From Tropicibacter oceani (GTDB lineage Bacteria > Pseudomonadota > Alphaproteobacteria > Rhodobacterales > Rhodobacteraceae), in NCBI RefSeq assembly GCF_029958925.1, contig NZ_CP124616.1, forward strand, positions 3,868,461 to 3,932,460: a stretch of DNA of 64,000 nt. The letters run 5' to 3'. Positions 47,900 to 56,667 of this stretch are shown here, one piece after another (positions within the stretch are counted from its first letter, which is position 1; each line of letters begins with the position of its first letter). The notes beneath the pieces were generated by a model. That model saw nothing but the letters and a program-made list of their open reading frames with translations, was not told the DNA's origin and did no database searches. Both the position numbers and the translations under genes were made by a program.

Positions 47900-48187
47900 T
47901 CAGGCGTTGACGCTGTCCTTCAGGGCCTTGGCAATGGTCATCTTGACCTGCTTGTCGGCTTCCTTCTTGAACTGCTCGCCCGTCGCGGGGTTGCGCACCA
48001 TACGCTCGGGGCGCTCTTTGCAATAGATCTTGCCAACGCCCGGCAGGGTCACGGCGCCACCTGCGGCAACTTCCGAGGTGATGATGTCAATGAGCGAATC
48101 CAGAGCCGCGCCCGCGGTCTTCTTGTCGCTGTCCATCTTTTCCGCCAGTGCTGCGACCAGCTGGGTTTTTGTCATCGGCTTGGACAT
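47900..48187 (-). CDS. HU family DNA-binding protein
   Basis: 95 residues, nucleoid-associated dimer. SKPMTKTQLVAALAEKMDSDKKTAG N-terminal helices, VTLPGVGKIYCKERPERMVRNPATGE covering the beta-arm with the conserved R-x-NP motif. It is slightly divergent from HupB (LPGVGKI) in the manner of the Rhodobacteraceae HU paralogue. AAGGAG precedes the ATG. Confidence 0.95.
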   Translation of the reverse strand: MSKPMTKTQLVAALAEKMDSDKKTAGAALDSLIDIITSEVAAGGAVTLPGVGKIYCKERPERMVRNPATGEQFKKEADKQVKMTIAKALKDSVNA

Positions 48188-48317
48188 TCTTTTTCTCCTT
48201 CACTGCCCACTCTCTGGGGCCTCTGCCCGGCATTAAAACCGGATGTAGCGGCAAAACACAACGGCTTGTGGCCTTAAACAACCTTGTAACTGCGGATTTT
48301 GGCCGCTTTTCCCGACG

Positions 48318-49802
48318 TCAAAGAAAGGCGGTCTCTTCAAACGAACGCAATTTCCTGCTGTGTATGCGCTCAAGCGGCATTTTCGACAAGGTCTCCATCG
48401 CGCGAATCCCTATGCGCAGGTGCCGCGTGACCTGTGTCTGATAGAAATCCGAAGCCATCCCCGGCAGCTTCAGCTCGCCATGCAGGGGCTTGTCGCTGAC
48501 ACACAGCAGCGTGCCATAGGGCACGCGGAACCGGAATCCGTTGGCCGCAATCGTCGCGCTTTCCATGTCCAGCGCAATGGCCCGCGACTGCGACAGGCGC
48601 TGTACCGGGCCGGTATGCTCGCGCAACTCCCAGTTGCGGTTGTCGACACTGGCCACGGTCCCGGTCCGCATCACCCGCTTCAGGTCATAACCCTCAAGCT
48701 CGGTCTCCTTTTCCACCGCGTCCTCAAGCGCGATCTGGATTTCCGCCAGCGCCGGGATCGGCACCCAGACCGGCAGATCATCGTCCAGCACCTTGTCCTC
48801 GCGCAGATAGGCATGGGCCAGCACGAAATCCCCCAGGCTTTGCGAATTGCGCAGACCTGCGCAATGGCCCACCATCAGCCAGGCATGCGGGCGCAGCACC
48901 GCGATATGGTCCGTCGCCGTCTTGGCATTCGACGGCCCCACCCCGATATTGACCAGGGTGATCCCCGCACCATTGGGCTTTTTCAGATGATAGGTCGGCA
49001 TCTGGGGCATGCGCGGTGCCTCGGGCAGCACCCCGTCCGGTGTCGTGATCTCGGCGTTCCCGGTCGACACAAAGCTGGTATAGCCGCTTTCCGGATCGGC
49101 CAGAACGCTGCGCGCATAGGCCTCGAATTCGCTGACGTAGAACTGGTAGTTGGTGAACAGAACGTGGTTCTGGAAATGCTCGGGCGCGGTGGCGGTGTAA
49201 TGCGCCAGGCGGGCCAGCGAATAATCCACACGCTGCGCGGTAAAGGGCGCCAAAGGATGCGCCCCGTTCGCGTCCGGCGTCGCAACCCCGTTGACGATAT
49301 CATCGTTGGTCGAGGCAAGATCCGGCACGTCAAAGACATCGCGCAGGATGAAATCTGCGGCCCCTTCCTGCGGCACGGTGATCTGCGGAAAATTGGCCAC
49401 GGCGAAATGCACCGGCATCGGTGTGTCCGACACGCAGATCTCGACATCCACCCCGTGGTTGCCGATCAGCAGCCCGATCTGCTGCTCAAGGTAACGGCGG
49501 AACATCCCCGGCCGCGTGACCGTCGTGGCATAGGTGCCCGGCGCTGTCACATGGCCAAAGCTCAGGCGGCTGTCGACCTTGGCGAAACTGGTCGTGGTGA
49601 TCCGCACCTGCGGATAAAAGGCCCGGATGCGCACGCCGGGATGGCCCTGCGCCATGGCCTGCAAGAACCGGTCCTTCAGAAAGGTCGCCGCCCCATCATA
49701 AAGATCACAAAGCCGCGCCACGGCGGCCTTGGGGTTGTCGAACATCTCTGGCTCCGGCAGTTCGGGCATCACCAGTTCCAGCCCCGTCGATCGATCTTGC
49801 AT
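48318..49802 (-). CDS. amn: AMP nucleosidase
   Basis: 494 residues; hydrolyses AMP to adenine and ribose 5-phosphate. N-terminal AMNp_N domain (residues about 10-170) with KVDSRLSFGHVTAPG, and a C-terminal nucleoside-phosphorylase-like domain carrying VNIGVGPSNAKTATDHIAVLRPHAWLMVGHCAGLR near 300 and the Met-Glu substrate loop ALDMESATIAANGFRFRVPYG near 425. ATG at 49802 with AGGA upstream. Purine salvage link with deoD at 11.7 kb is only functional, not positional. Confidence 0.94.
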   Translation of the reverse strand: MQDRSTGLELVMPELPEPEMFDNPKAAVARLCDLYDGAATFLKDRFLQAMAQGHPGVRIRAFYPQVRITTTSFAKVDSRLSFGHVTAPGTYATTVTRPGMFRRYLEQQIGLLIGNHGVDVEICVSDTPMPVHFAVANFPQITVPQEGAADFILRDVFDVPDLASTNDDIVNGVATPDANGAHPLAPFTAQRVDYSLARLAHYTATAPEHFQNHVLFTNYQFYVSEFEAYARSVLADPESGYTSFVSTGNAEITTPDGVLPEAPRMPQMPTYHLKKPNGAGITLVNIGVGPSNAKTATDHIAVLRPHAWLMVGHCAGLRNSQSLGDFVLAHAYLREDKVLDDDLPVWVPIPALAEIQIALEDAVEKETELEGYDLKRVMRTGTVASVDNRNWELREHTGPVQRLSQSRAIALDMESATIAANGFRFRVPYGTLLCVSDKPLHGELKLPGMASDFYQTQVTRHLRIGIRAMETLSKMPLERIHSRKLRSFEETAFL

Positions 49803-49992
49803 ATCCTGCCCTCTGACATCTTTGGCGGGCAGGTTGACAGCTTGTCACAGGGGCCGCAAGCGGGCGCGGCGCACAAACACGCGGCCAATGACCCCGCATT
49901 GCCGCGATGACGCAGCGACAGGGAATTTGACAGCCCGCCCCGCGCAGGCCACCCTGCCGATGCAATCCACCGCAGGCCAAGGGGGCACCGCC

Positions 49993-50751
49993 ATGAACGC
50001 ACCAAAAAGCATCGCCAATATCGAACATTGGGAAGAACGCTGCGATCTTGCCGCCGCCTTCCGCTGGACCGCCCGCATGAACATGCACGAAGGCGTGGCC
50101 AACCACTTTTCGCTGTCGGTGAACGAGGACGGGACCAAGTTCCTGATGAACCCCAACCTCAAACATTTCTCGCGCATCCGCGCCTCGGACCTGCTGCTGA
50201 TCGACGCCAACGATCCCGCCAGCATGGATCGCCCCGACGCCCCCGACCCGACCGCCTGGGGCCTGCATGGCGGGTTGCACCGCGCCTGCGCCCATGCCCG
50301 CTGCGCCATGCACGTGCATTCGATCCATGCCACGGTCCTTGCCACGCTCAAGGACAAACGCCTGCCACCGATCGACCAGAACTGCGCGATGTTCTTCAAC
50401 CGGACCGTCATCGACGAAGGCTATGGTGGCCTCGCCTTCGAGGACGAAGGCGCGCGCTGCGCCGCCCTGTTCGACGACCCCAAGAAAAAGGTCATGGTCA
50501 TGGGCAACCACGGCGTCATGGTGATCGGTGACACCGTCGCCGAAACCTTCAACCGGCTCTATTATTTCGAACGCGCCGCCGAAACCTACATCCGCGCCCT
50601 GCAAACCGGCCAGCCGCTGGACGTGCTGTCAGACGAGATCGCCGAAAAGACCGCGCAAGAGATCGAGGATTATCCCGTCCCGCAAGACGCCCGCTTTCTC
50701 GAAGAGCTGCGCCTGATCCTCGACGAAGAAGGCAGCAATTACGCCACCTGA
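49993..50751 (+). CDS. Class II aldolase/adducin family protein
   Basis: 252 residues from ATG 49993 (GGGGG eight bases upstream; an earlier open frame is not native). Zinc-binding fuculose-aldolase fold: LAAAFRWTARMNMHEGVANHFSLSV, metal-ligand His pair in CAMHVHSIHATVLATL near residue 100, and VMGNHGVMVIGDTV near 170. Many members are annotated as aldolase of unknown substrate. Divergent from amn (190-base gap) and followed by a terminator shared with the EthD-like gene. Confidence 0.88.
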   Translation: MNAPKSIANIEHWEERCDLAAAFRWTARMNMHEGVANHFSLSVNEDGTKFLMNPNLKHFSRIRASDLLLIDANDPASMDRPDAPDPTAWGLHGGLHRACAHARCAMHVHSIHATVLATLKDKRLPPIDQNCAMFFNRTVIDEGYGGLAFEDEGARCAALFDDPKKKVMVMGNHGVMVIGDTVAETFNRLYYFERAAETYIRALQTGQPLDVLSDEIAEKTAQEIEDYPVPQDARFLEELRLILDEEGSNYAT

Positions 50752-50766
50752 TCCTTCTTCTTGGCC

Positions 50767-50814
50767 AAAATACTCCGGGGGAGTCCCGCAGGGACGGGGG
50801 CAGCGCCCCCTTTT
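50767..50814. repeat. Extragenic repeat/terminator (copy B)
   Basis: AAAATACTCCGGGGGAG (50767-50783) then GGGGGC-AGC-GCCCCC (50796-50810) and TTTT. It lies 16 bases past the aldolase stop and is the strongest terminator of the three copies. The EthD-like gene on the other strand stops in its T run. Confidence 0.75.
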
Positions 50815-51146
50815 CAGGACCCCGACATCGGGTCGAACTGATCGGCGGCAAAAACCGTGTGGATGACGCCGCCATCAAACATCTCGAACAGCTTTTTCGA
50901 CGTTTCCTTGCTTTCCCACCGGGTCGGCGAGGCCAGCGCCTCTTCGATATGATCGCGCGTTTCGAATTTCATCGCCATGACCAACGGAAAGGGGCTTTCC
51001 GGGTCGTCGCTTTCAACCTCGCGCAGGACGCGCAGCTCCAGAAGGTTGGGAAAGGCGTTCCAAAGCGGCACAAGTGTCGGACCCATCAATAAATGACCAT
51101 CGGCCCAATCCGAACCATTGATTTTATTTAACTTTTTCACCCCCAA
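50814..51146 (-). pseudogene. EthD-like protein, probably missing its 5' end
   Basis: 110 codons. The C-terminal 80 residues (LRVLREVESDDPESPFPLVMAM to the end) look like an EthD/ferredoxin-like dimer protein (about 100-115 residues). The expected N-terminal strand is replaced by GVKKLNKINGSD, which has AT-rich codons, and the only possible starts are TTG/GTG without a ribosome site. This lies directly at the edge of the transposon, so I infer truncation by insertion. A complete gene with an unusual N-terminus is the alternative. Confidence 0.55.
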
Positions 51147-51262
51147 AACACACTGGGGCGGCCATTTTGACCATTACACAAGATAAGAATGGCCACCGAA
51201 AGTTCGCAAAAATGCCGCCCGAAGGCGGCATTTCTGGAATTTCCGGACATTTTCGGGTGGCG
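51147..51262. other. Left transposon edge region
   Basis: 116 bases between the EthD-like frame and tniQ. It contains TGACCAT/GGCCA-type repeats (51170, 51188, and more at 51094 and 51112 just inside the EthD frame) that could be transposase-binding sites, and the tniQ terminator. A definite TGT/ACA end was not located. Confidence 0.45.
51209..51234 (-). terminator. Rho-independent terminator after tniQ
   Basis: On the minus strand ATGCCGCC-TTCG-GGCGGCAT then TTTTGCG. A perfect eight-base-pair stem with the TTCG tetraloop, about 29 bases past the tniQ stop. It ends the tnsA-B-C-tniQ transcript. Confidence 0.85.
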
Positions 51263-52813
51263 CTAATGCCCCGGGATCATGAAACGCGCGTCCTCGGAGA
51301 GATCAGATGGGGGTGATTCCATCAGAGAGACGACCTCGCTCGGCCTGACCAGAACTGATGCGAAGCCCGATGCCTCTTTGAGTCTGAAGGTCTCGGTCAG
51401 GTGACCTTTGAACATCAGCTCCAGGATAACCTTGAGCTTCGTGCGAGATCGCTCGGCAGCTTTGGCAAGGTGCTCGAAATTCTCTGGGGCATCCGGGACA
51501 GCGAGCAAACCCCGATCGATGAAAAGCTTCACCTTATGAACGCTGCGTCCGTCGATAGCCTTGCCCACCTTGCTTCCGGATACCGGCGTTTCTTGGACGC
51601 GTTTCAGGACTCCGATCTCGAGCAAGGCCTGCACAACGGGCCGGGATGTGTTCAGAATTTCCGCAACGGCCGCGAAGCCCATCGCGTGCTTCGCGGCGTC
51701 GATAAGATCGCGGGCTCGCCAATAATCCACAACCACAGAACTGCCGCCCAGCTCCCCTTCCGCAGTCAGCACTCCACTTGCCACCAAGACGTTCCGAAGG
51801 GTTTTCGGATGCATCAGCTCAGCCTTCGCAACTGAAGCAATGTTACTCAGCCGAGGTTTCGAGACAGGCTTTCCTAACAACATCTGGCCAGGCACCAAGG
51901 GGGTGTTCTCAACGATTGCGTTCCGGAGGACATCGCGGATCGGCCCCGGATCTTTTGTTCCACGGCTGGCCGAAAGCCAGCTGTACAGCATGCCGAAAGT
52001 CTTGCGCGGGCGCGCCTGCCCTTCTTGGCGTGCGCTGGCCGTCAGCGCGCCCTCGAAGAACTGCAACAAAGCTTGCTCCCCCCCCGAAACCACGTCCCAG
52101 GCCGCGCGACCTGCTTCGTCCCACGTCCGCGACGTCATGGCCGCCGCTGACTGCGCGGGGCCGAAAGCGATCAAGCCGCCGAGCATCTCGGTCGCCCGGA
52201 CCGCCTGATCGATGTCCTGTCCATCCATCCATTCGGGCCCCGCATGCCCCGCCAAACGGTTTTCGACATAGGTTTGCAGCTTCGAAGGTTGACGCAGTTC
52301 ATCGGCGGTCACCTCATGCTGTGCCGCGATTGCATCGCCCAGACCCTGCAGTTCATGAAACTGGTCGTGCCAAGCGCCAGTACGGATGTCCCGCAACAGC
52401 ACGCCATGAACACCACAGGTGCGCACCGGTGCGAGACGCCACATCACACGGTGCCGCACGGCGACGTCCGGGCGTTTCTGGTCGTGCTGATCCTCCGACA
52501 AACAGAGCGGGCAAATCCGGGTGTCCTTGCCCGTCGTGAACTCGGCGGAGAACGTACACCCACGCAGCTGGTACCGGCGCGGGCCAAGTGCCGTGATGGT
52601 GTTCTCAAGGATCGGTTCGGGATCCTGTCCTGCCCTATCACAGAGGCGCTGAACCGCCTCCGGAAGGCCCCGGGCAAGGTCGATGGCAGGAACCTGCAGA
52701 TCATTCAGGAACGGGACCAGGCGGCCTCCCGTGTGGAAGGCCGCCTGACGTGCTGCCCAGGACAGCGGCGTCTCGTCGTGGACGAAGCGAATGTGCGGAA
52801 AGAGCTTGCCCAT
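51263..52813 (-). CDS. tniQ: TniQ family transposition protein
   Basis: 516 residues. The TniQ signature lies at the N-terminus: HDETPLSWAARQAA, then the zinc-finger part RICPLCLSED and RHRVMWRLAPVRTCGVHGVLL (CxxC ... C-x2-H). The remaining C-terminal 350 residues are helix-turn-helix-like and would select the target DNA; it is longer than the minimal TniQ of CRISPR-linked elements and closer to TnsD-like targeting proteins. ATG at 52813, five bases after the tnsC stop. Nearest gene to the left edge. Confidence 0.9.
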   Translation of the reverse strand: MGKLFPHIRFVHDETPLSWAARQAAFHTGGRLVPFLNDLQVPAIDLARGLPEAVQRLCDRAGQDPEPILENTITALGPRRYQLRGCTFSAEFTTGKDTRICPLCLSEDQHDQKRPDVAVRHRVMWRLAPVRTCGVHGVLLRDIRTGAWHDQFHELQGLGDAIAAQHEVTADELRQPSKLQTYVENRLAGHAGPEWMDGQDIDQAVRATEMLGGLIAFGPAQSAAAMTSRTWDEAGRAAWDVVSGGEQALLQFFEGALTASARQEGQARPRKTFGMLYSWLSASRGTKDPGPIRDVLRNAIVENTPLVPGQMLLGKPVSKPRLSNIASVAKAELMHPKTLRNVLVASGVLTAEGELGGSSVVVDYWRARDLIDAAKHAMGFAAVAEILNTSRPVVQALLEIGVLKRVQETPVSGSKVGKAIDGRSVHKVKLFIDRGLLAVPDAPENFEHLAKAAERSRTKLKVILELMFKGHLTETFRLKEASGFASVLVRPSEVVSLMESPPSDLSEDARFMIPGH

Positions 52814-52818
52814 CTTGA

Positions 52819-53778
52819 TTACCGCTTGCGCTTCTTGCCACTAGACAGAAGCTCCTCAGGCTTCGGGTCTGTTTCGATCAACCAGTATTTCTCGGCGTAG
52901 AACACGTTCTCCGAGGCCACGCAGGACTCGTTCATGGCATAGGCTGCGGCGAAGTGGTCGACAGTCAGTTGCGCCTCCTCACGGTCGATCGCGATCTCCA
53001 TGGCCATCAGCAGGAGTTCGATGCAACGGCCAAAGCGGTAGCGCGCACCGTGGAAGACTCGACCGATGAGGTCGGGCGCGTGCGGCTCCTCCAGCCCCAC
53101 CCGTTGGCAATACTGCGACAGGATGGTCTGGAAGCTGCCGCCGTCGACCTGCTCCACCAGACCGCGCAGCGTCATCGCAGTGAAGCGCCGTTTGACCTGG
53201 CTGTCGCTGCGGACAACCTCCGACAATTCCTCAGTCCCGGAAAGGACCACTGCAACCGCGCCGTCACCTTGCATCAAGGATTTGAGGGCGCGCAGGATCG
53301 GCTTACGCTCGGCACAAAACAGATCTTGCGCCTCGTCGATCCAGATTACGCTGATTTCGAGAAGCTCCAGCCGATAACGGAGATCCTGCACCAGCAACCA
53401 GTTTTCCTTCCGGGGATTGGCGTTGGGGTACCCCGACTCCTTGAGGAGCTGGAGGATCATGCTCTTGAAGGTCGCCGGACTCGGCACCGATGATTGGAGA
53501 CAACGCGGGGTCCCGTCCTCCCGTGGCTGCAGCACCGAGAGCTTGCGAAGGGTCCGCTCCACCAGATGCGATTTGCCGCTCCCAGGCTCGCCCGTCAGCA
53601 TGAAACCGCGGGTTTCGCCGAGGTCGGGTGTGCGCTTGGCGACAGGGGTCAGGTTGCGCTGGTCGTCCTTGGCCAGGAGGCGCTTGATGTGGGTTGCGAC
53701 TTCCGCATCCCGGTCGGTGCCGACGTGGAGCTTGCGCAGGCCCTCCAGGGCCTGCTCTGCGCGATGGAAATCGAACAT
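52819..53778 (-). CDS. tnsC: TnsC/TniB-type AAA+ ATPase
   Basis: 319 residues from ATG 53778 (a GTG at 53784 is also in frame; GGAGG lies at the tnsB end). Walker A LTGEPGSGKSHLV near residue 63, Walker B VIWIDEAQDLF near 146, sensor-like VVLSGTEEL near 178. The ATPase bridges TniQ at the target and TnsB at the ends. The gene overlaps the tnsB stop (coupled). The size fits the TniB group. Confidence 0.92.
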   Translation of the reverse strand: MFDFHRAEQALEGLRKLHVGTDRDAEVATHIKRLLAKDDQRNLTPVAKRTPDLGETRGFMLTGEPGSGKSHLVERTLRKLSVLQPREDGTPRCLQSSVPSPATFKSMILQLLKESGYPNANPRKENWLLVQDLRYRLELLEISVIWIDEAQDLFCAERKPILRALKSLMQGDGAVAVVLSGTEELSEVVRSDSQVKRRFTAMTLRGLVEQVDGGSFQTILSQYCQRVGLEEPHAPDLIGRVFHGARYRFGRCIELLLMAMEIAIDREEAQLTVDHFAAAYAMNESCVASENVFYAEKYWLIETDPKPEELLSSGKKRKR

Positions 53779-53780
53779 GA

Positions 53781-55985
53781 TCACTCCTCCTCGAAGGTGA
53801 TGGAGGATGCGGCCGGGGTCGTCGTCTGGTCGGCACCGCGAGGCTGGGCATCCATACGGCCGTCGATGTCGTCAGACCCGTCATCCTCCGGAGGCAGCTC
53901 CTGACCCAATGTGCCCTTCGCCTTGGTCGGGGCCTTCGGCTCATAGAACTCCACGCCTGCAAGAAGGTTCTTTTCTTCGCGCATGAAGCGCTCCTCGGAC
54001 CAATCCTCCAGGTTCAGACCAGCCCGCGCCATCGCTTTCTCATTACGGTCCTTGATCGCCAGGATGGCTGCGCGGACTGCCGCGTTATTCAACCGGTTCG
54101 ATTTCGGAGCACCGTTGCGAACGTGGCGGACTGCCGTCAGCCACGTCTGTGCGGGCACACCTTTCAGGGACGTGTCGAGAGCGGGGACGTTAAACCAGGC
54201 CTCGCCAATCTTGACGGAAATTGCCCCGATATCTTTCGGGTGCCAGCGCACTTTGACCGGCTTCACATCGGTACGACGCAGGTGGTTCTGGATCACTTCC
54301 GATTGATAGCGCAGGCCGAGAACGGTGATACCGGTCTTGTCGAGGCGATAGTCGCGCTCATGCCCGAAACACAGGCGCATCATCTCCGAGTCCGGCGGCG
54401 GGGTGACCCCGTACACCTTGTTCAGGCGACGCCAGGCCTGAACGGGAGTTTCATCGTCGAGACCGCCGTGCGGCGTGTTGTGGTAGATTTCCACAACCCA
54501 GCGAATGAGCGCGAACGTCAGATCATCCAGGTTCAGAGCAGCTCGCTTCTCCGGATCCGAGTCACCCTTCTGAAGGATTCCCCGGAACGTATGCCCGGAC
54601 AGACGGGATGCCAGATCACCCGAACAGGTGCCGAAGAAACGCTCGATGGCTCCGCGGTTTTCCGGGACGCCATTCATGGCCATCTCCCAAGCGATACCCA
54701 AGTCCTCGGCCGCCATCCGGAAACGCAAGGACTTGAAGGCAGAGCCGCCGTCGAAGACAATCAACTCCGGGGTGCCATGCATGTCCCAAGGCGTGTGGGA
54801 TCCGACGGCGTCGGACCAGGCACCTTTGTTGGTCACGATCATCTGCAACAACTGAACGGCAGCCTCGGAATTCGGAGCGCGGCTCAAGACCATGCCAACG
54901 ATACAACGGGTTGCACAACAAATCGCGGCCGTAAGCGTCCATCGCGCTGCTTTCCGTTTCTTGATTTTTCCGGTTTTCGGATCCCGATACTCCTCGAACT
55001 GGATGCCCATGAACTGCTTCTCTTCCTCGGTGAAGAGTCCGTAAATGTCGGTACTCTGCAGCAAGGTCTGAGCATCGAAGGTACACTCGTCGATTTCGAC
55101 CCGCTCCAATGGCCGCGTCGCGATGACGCCCGTCGTGACTGGCCGGAACTTCTTCCGCGCCGCGTCAATGCCATTCCGCTTCAATTCCACCTGGAACGGA
55201 TCCAAGGATCGGACGGCAAGCCGGAAGGTTTCACGGTTTGGGATTTTCATCGCCGGTTTACCCGCTTCCACGAGTTCCTTGTTCTTTGCCTCGAACTCCA
55301 AATGCATCTCTTCAAAGAGCTCTTTGATCGTCGGCTTGTCCTGCGACATGTATTTCCGAGCGATTGCCATCATCAGCGAGCTTTCTGCTGCGGTGAGACG
55401 GGAACGGCGATTTCCGCGATCCGAAACACTATCGATATGCCCCATGAGCCCGAACTTGTTCAGCTCCGCCAACCAACGACGCAGGGTACGAGGCGAAGGC
55501 GGTTTCGCGAAATTTTCACATTTCAGGATCTTTCCATCGGGCCCAGGCTCAGGCGCGTCGACGGGAGCCCGTTCCAACACGCGCCCCAAGAGTTCTACCT
55601 TGTTGGCCTTGATGGACGCGTCTGTGAACGTCAAGAGCTGCTCATTGTGCATTTCCAGAGCGACCTGACAATACAGGTCACGTTTTGTAAGTCGGCGCAG
55701 AGGGCGATCGCTCAAAGCCGAAACCGAGGTCTCAGAACGCGCCAGCCGTTTGCATGCAGCAAGCGGGTCGAAATAGTCACGCTCGACACGGATGCGTCCC
55801 TCTTGGCCCAAGCGAGCGAGGTCTTCATGGCTGAATTGCTGACAAAGCCCAGTCGTATCGTCACGGCGCATGACGTAGCCAACTTCCGTCTCCATGCTCA
55901 CCGTGAAGGGAAGGTTGTCGATCGAAACACGGTCCAGGAGACCGAAGACATAACGGGCGTTGGCGGTGCTGAAAGAGAGATCCAT
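53781..55985 (-). CDS. tnsB: Mu/Tn7-type DDE transposase TnsB (TniA-like)
   Basis: 734 residues from ATG 55985, which has the ribosome site AAAGGAC; the open frame extends to 56234, but those 83 codons read unnaturally and overlap the small ORF. N-terminal winged-helix/HTH DNA-binding region (residues about 1-270), then the RNase-H catalytic core: D299 in PLERVEIDECTFD, D412 in LIVFDGGSAF and E448 in PENRGAIERFFGT, a D-113-D-35-E spacing. A Mu-C-like beta-barrel (YRLDKTGITVLGLRYQSE) and an acidic tail (QELPPEDDGSDD) follow, the tail possibly contacting TnsC. Confidence 0.93.
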   Translation of the reverse strand: MDLSFSTANARYVFGLLDRVSIDNLPFTVSMETEVGYVMRRDDTTGLCQQFSHEDLARLGQEGRIRVERDYFDPLAACKRLARSETSVSALSDRPLRRLTKRDLYCQVALEMHNEQLLTFTDASIKANKVELLGRVLERAPVDAPEPGPDGKILKCENFAKPPSPRTLRRWLAELNKFGLMGHIDSVSDRGNRRSRLTAAESSLMMAIARKYMSQDKPTIKELFEEMHLEFEAKNKELVEAGKPAMKIPNRETFRLAVRSLDPFQVELKRNGIDAARKKFRPVTTGVIATRPLERVEIDECTFDAQTLLQSTDIYGLFTEEEKQFMGIQFEEYRDPKTGKIKKRKAARWTLTAAICCATRCIVGMVLSRAPNSEAAVQLLQMIVTNKGAWSDAVGSHTPWDMHGTPELIVFDGGSAFKSLRFRMAAEDLGIAWEMAMNGVPENRGAIERFFGTCSGDLASRLSGHTFRGILQKGDSDPEKRAALNLDDLTFALIRWVVEIYHNTPHGGLDDETPVQAWRRLNKVYGVTPPPDSEMMRLCFGHERDYRLDKTGITVLGLRYQSEVIQNHLRRTDVKPVKVRWHPKDIGAISVKIGEAWFNVPALDTSLKGVPAQTWLTAVRHVRNGAPKSNRLNNAAVRAAILAIKDRNEKAMARAGLNLEDWSEERFMREEKNLLAGVEFYEPKAPTKAKGTLGQELPPEDDGSDDIDGRMDAQPRGADQTTTPAASSITFEEE

Positions 55986-56076
55986 GATGTGTCCTTTCGT
56001 GGGATCGGAGCTGCGCAAGCAGCGAGAAATTCGCAGGCACCGGACAGGTGCCTGTTTGCTGAAGACGGATTGAGGG

Positions 56077-56289
56077 TCAGGATTTCGGCGAGTTCGGCTG
56101 ATCCTGCAGGCTGTCGACGGCGCGGGCCAATTCGGCAAAGAAGCTTTCCACGCAGCCGTGCTGCGGCAGATGCATGGTTGCAGCGCACTCAAGGATCGTG
56201 AAATGCAGAGCTTTGCTCCGAAATGCGCCGGCATAATCGACGAGAGTGGTTTCGGGGATGCCGGAGGTATTCCAATTGAATTTCGACAT
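56077..56289 (-). CDS. Small ORF upstream of tnsB
   Basis: 70 residues from ATG 56289 (MSKFNWNTSGIPETTLVDYA...). The ribosome leader CCACGAAAGGACA, six bases before ATG, is identical to the 13 bases before the tnsB start, which supports true translation. No motif recognised; soluble, with two cysteines (ILECAATMHL and HGCVESFF). It could be a transposition accessory protein. Confidence 0.65.
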   Translation of the reverse strand: MSKFNWNTSGIPETTLVDYAGAFRSKALHFTILECAATMHLPQHGCVESFFAELARAVDSLQDQPNSPKS

Positions 56290-56399
56290 GGGCTGTCCTT
56301 TCGTGGACATGCGGGGGCTGGGCCCTGGCGGAAGCCGCCAGGGATTTCATCAGGTCGATGGAGAGTTCGAGCTTGGAGGTGGACGTCGCGCTACTGGCG

Positions 56400-56666
56400 C
56401 TACTCGGCGGTACGGACCGGTTTGCTCCGCGATGCCCGCTTCAGTTCAACCGTCTCACCATCGCGAAGAATTTGAACATCGATGAGACAGCGGGTTCTAA
56501 GATCGATGAAAGCAACGGCTTGGAACCGCGTCTGCTTTTCTACGCGGCATGCCATCTCGGACATGATGTCCTTCAGATCGATCTGCCACTCGTCAATCTC
56601 AACGCATTCGAGGGGCGACCGTGCCGGCCGCTGGCGGGCTGTGAACCGGGACCGAGGGCTGGCCAT
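56400..56666 (-). CDS. 88-aa protein resembling the start of the TnsB catalytic core
   Basis: The stretch PLECVEIDE (residues 18-26) and LRTRCLID (56-63) align with PLERVEIDE (292-300) and ATRCIVG (358-364) of the TnsB in the same operon, with the predicted first catalytic Asp kept (D25) but no second Asp or Glu. The ATG lies one base after the tnsA stop and has GGAGG inside tnsA, so it is translationally coupled and maintained. It may be the relic of a second transposase, or a small regulator that mimics the TnsB fold. It cannot be a catalyst by itself. Confidence 0.75.
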   Translation of the reverse strand: MASPRSRFTARQRPARSPLECVEIDEWQIDLKDIMSEMACRVEKQTRFQAVAFIDLRTRCLIDVQILRDGETVELKRASRSKPVRTAE

Positions 56667-56667
56667 C

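Noticed and set aside
50814..51262. tRNA or glmS attachment site at the island edge
   Set aside because: No tRNA-like cloverleaf and no glmS sequence at the boundary.
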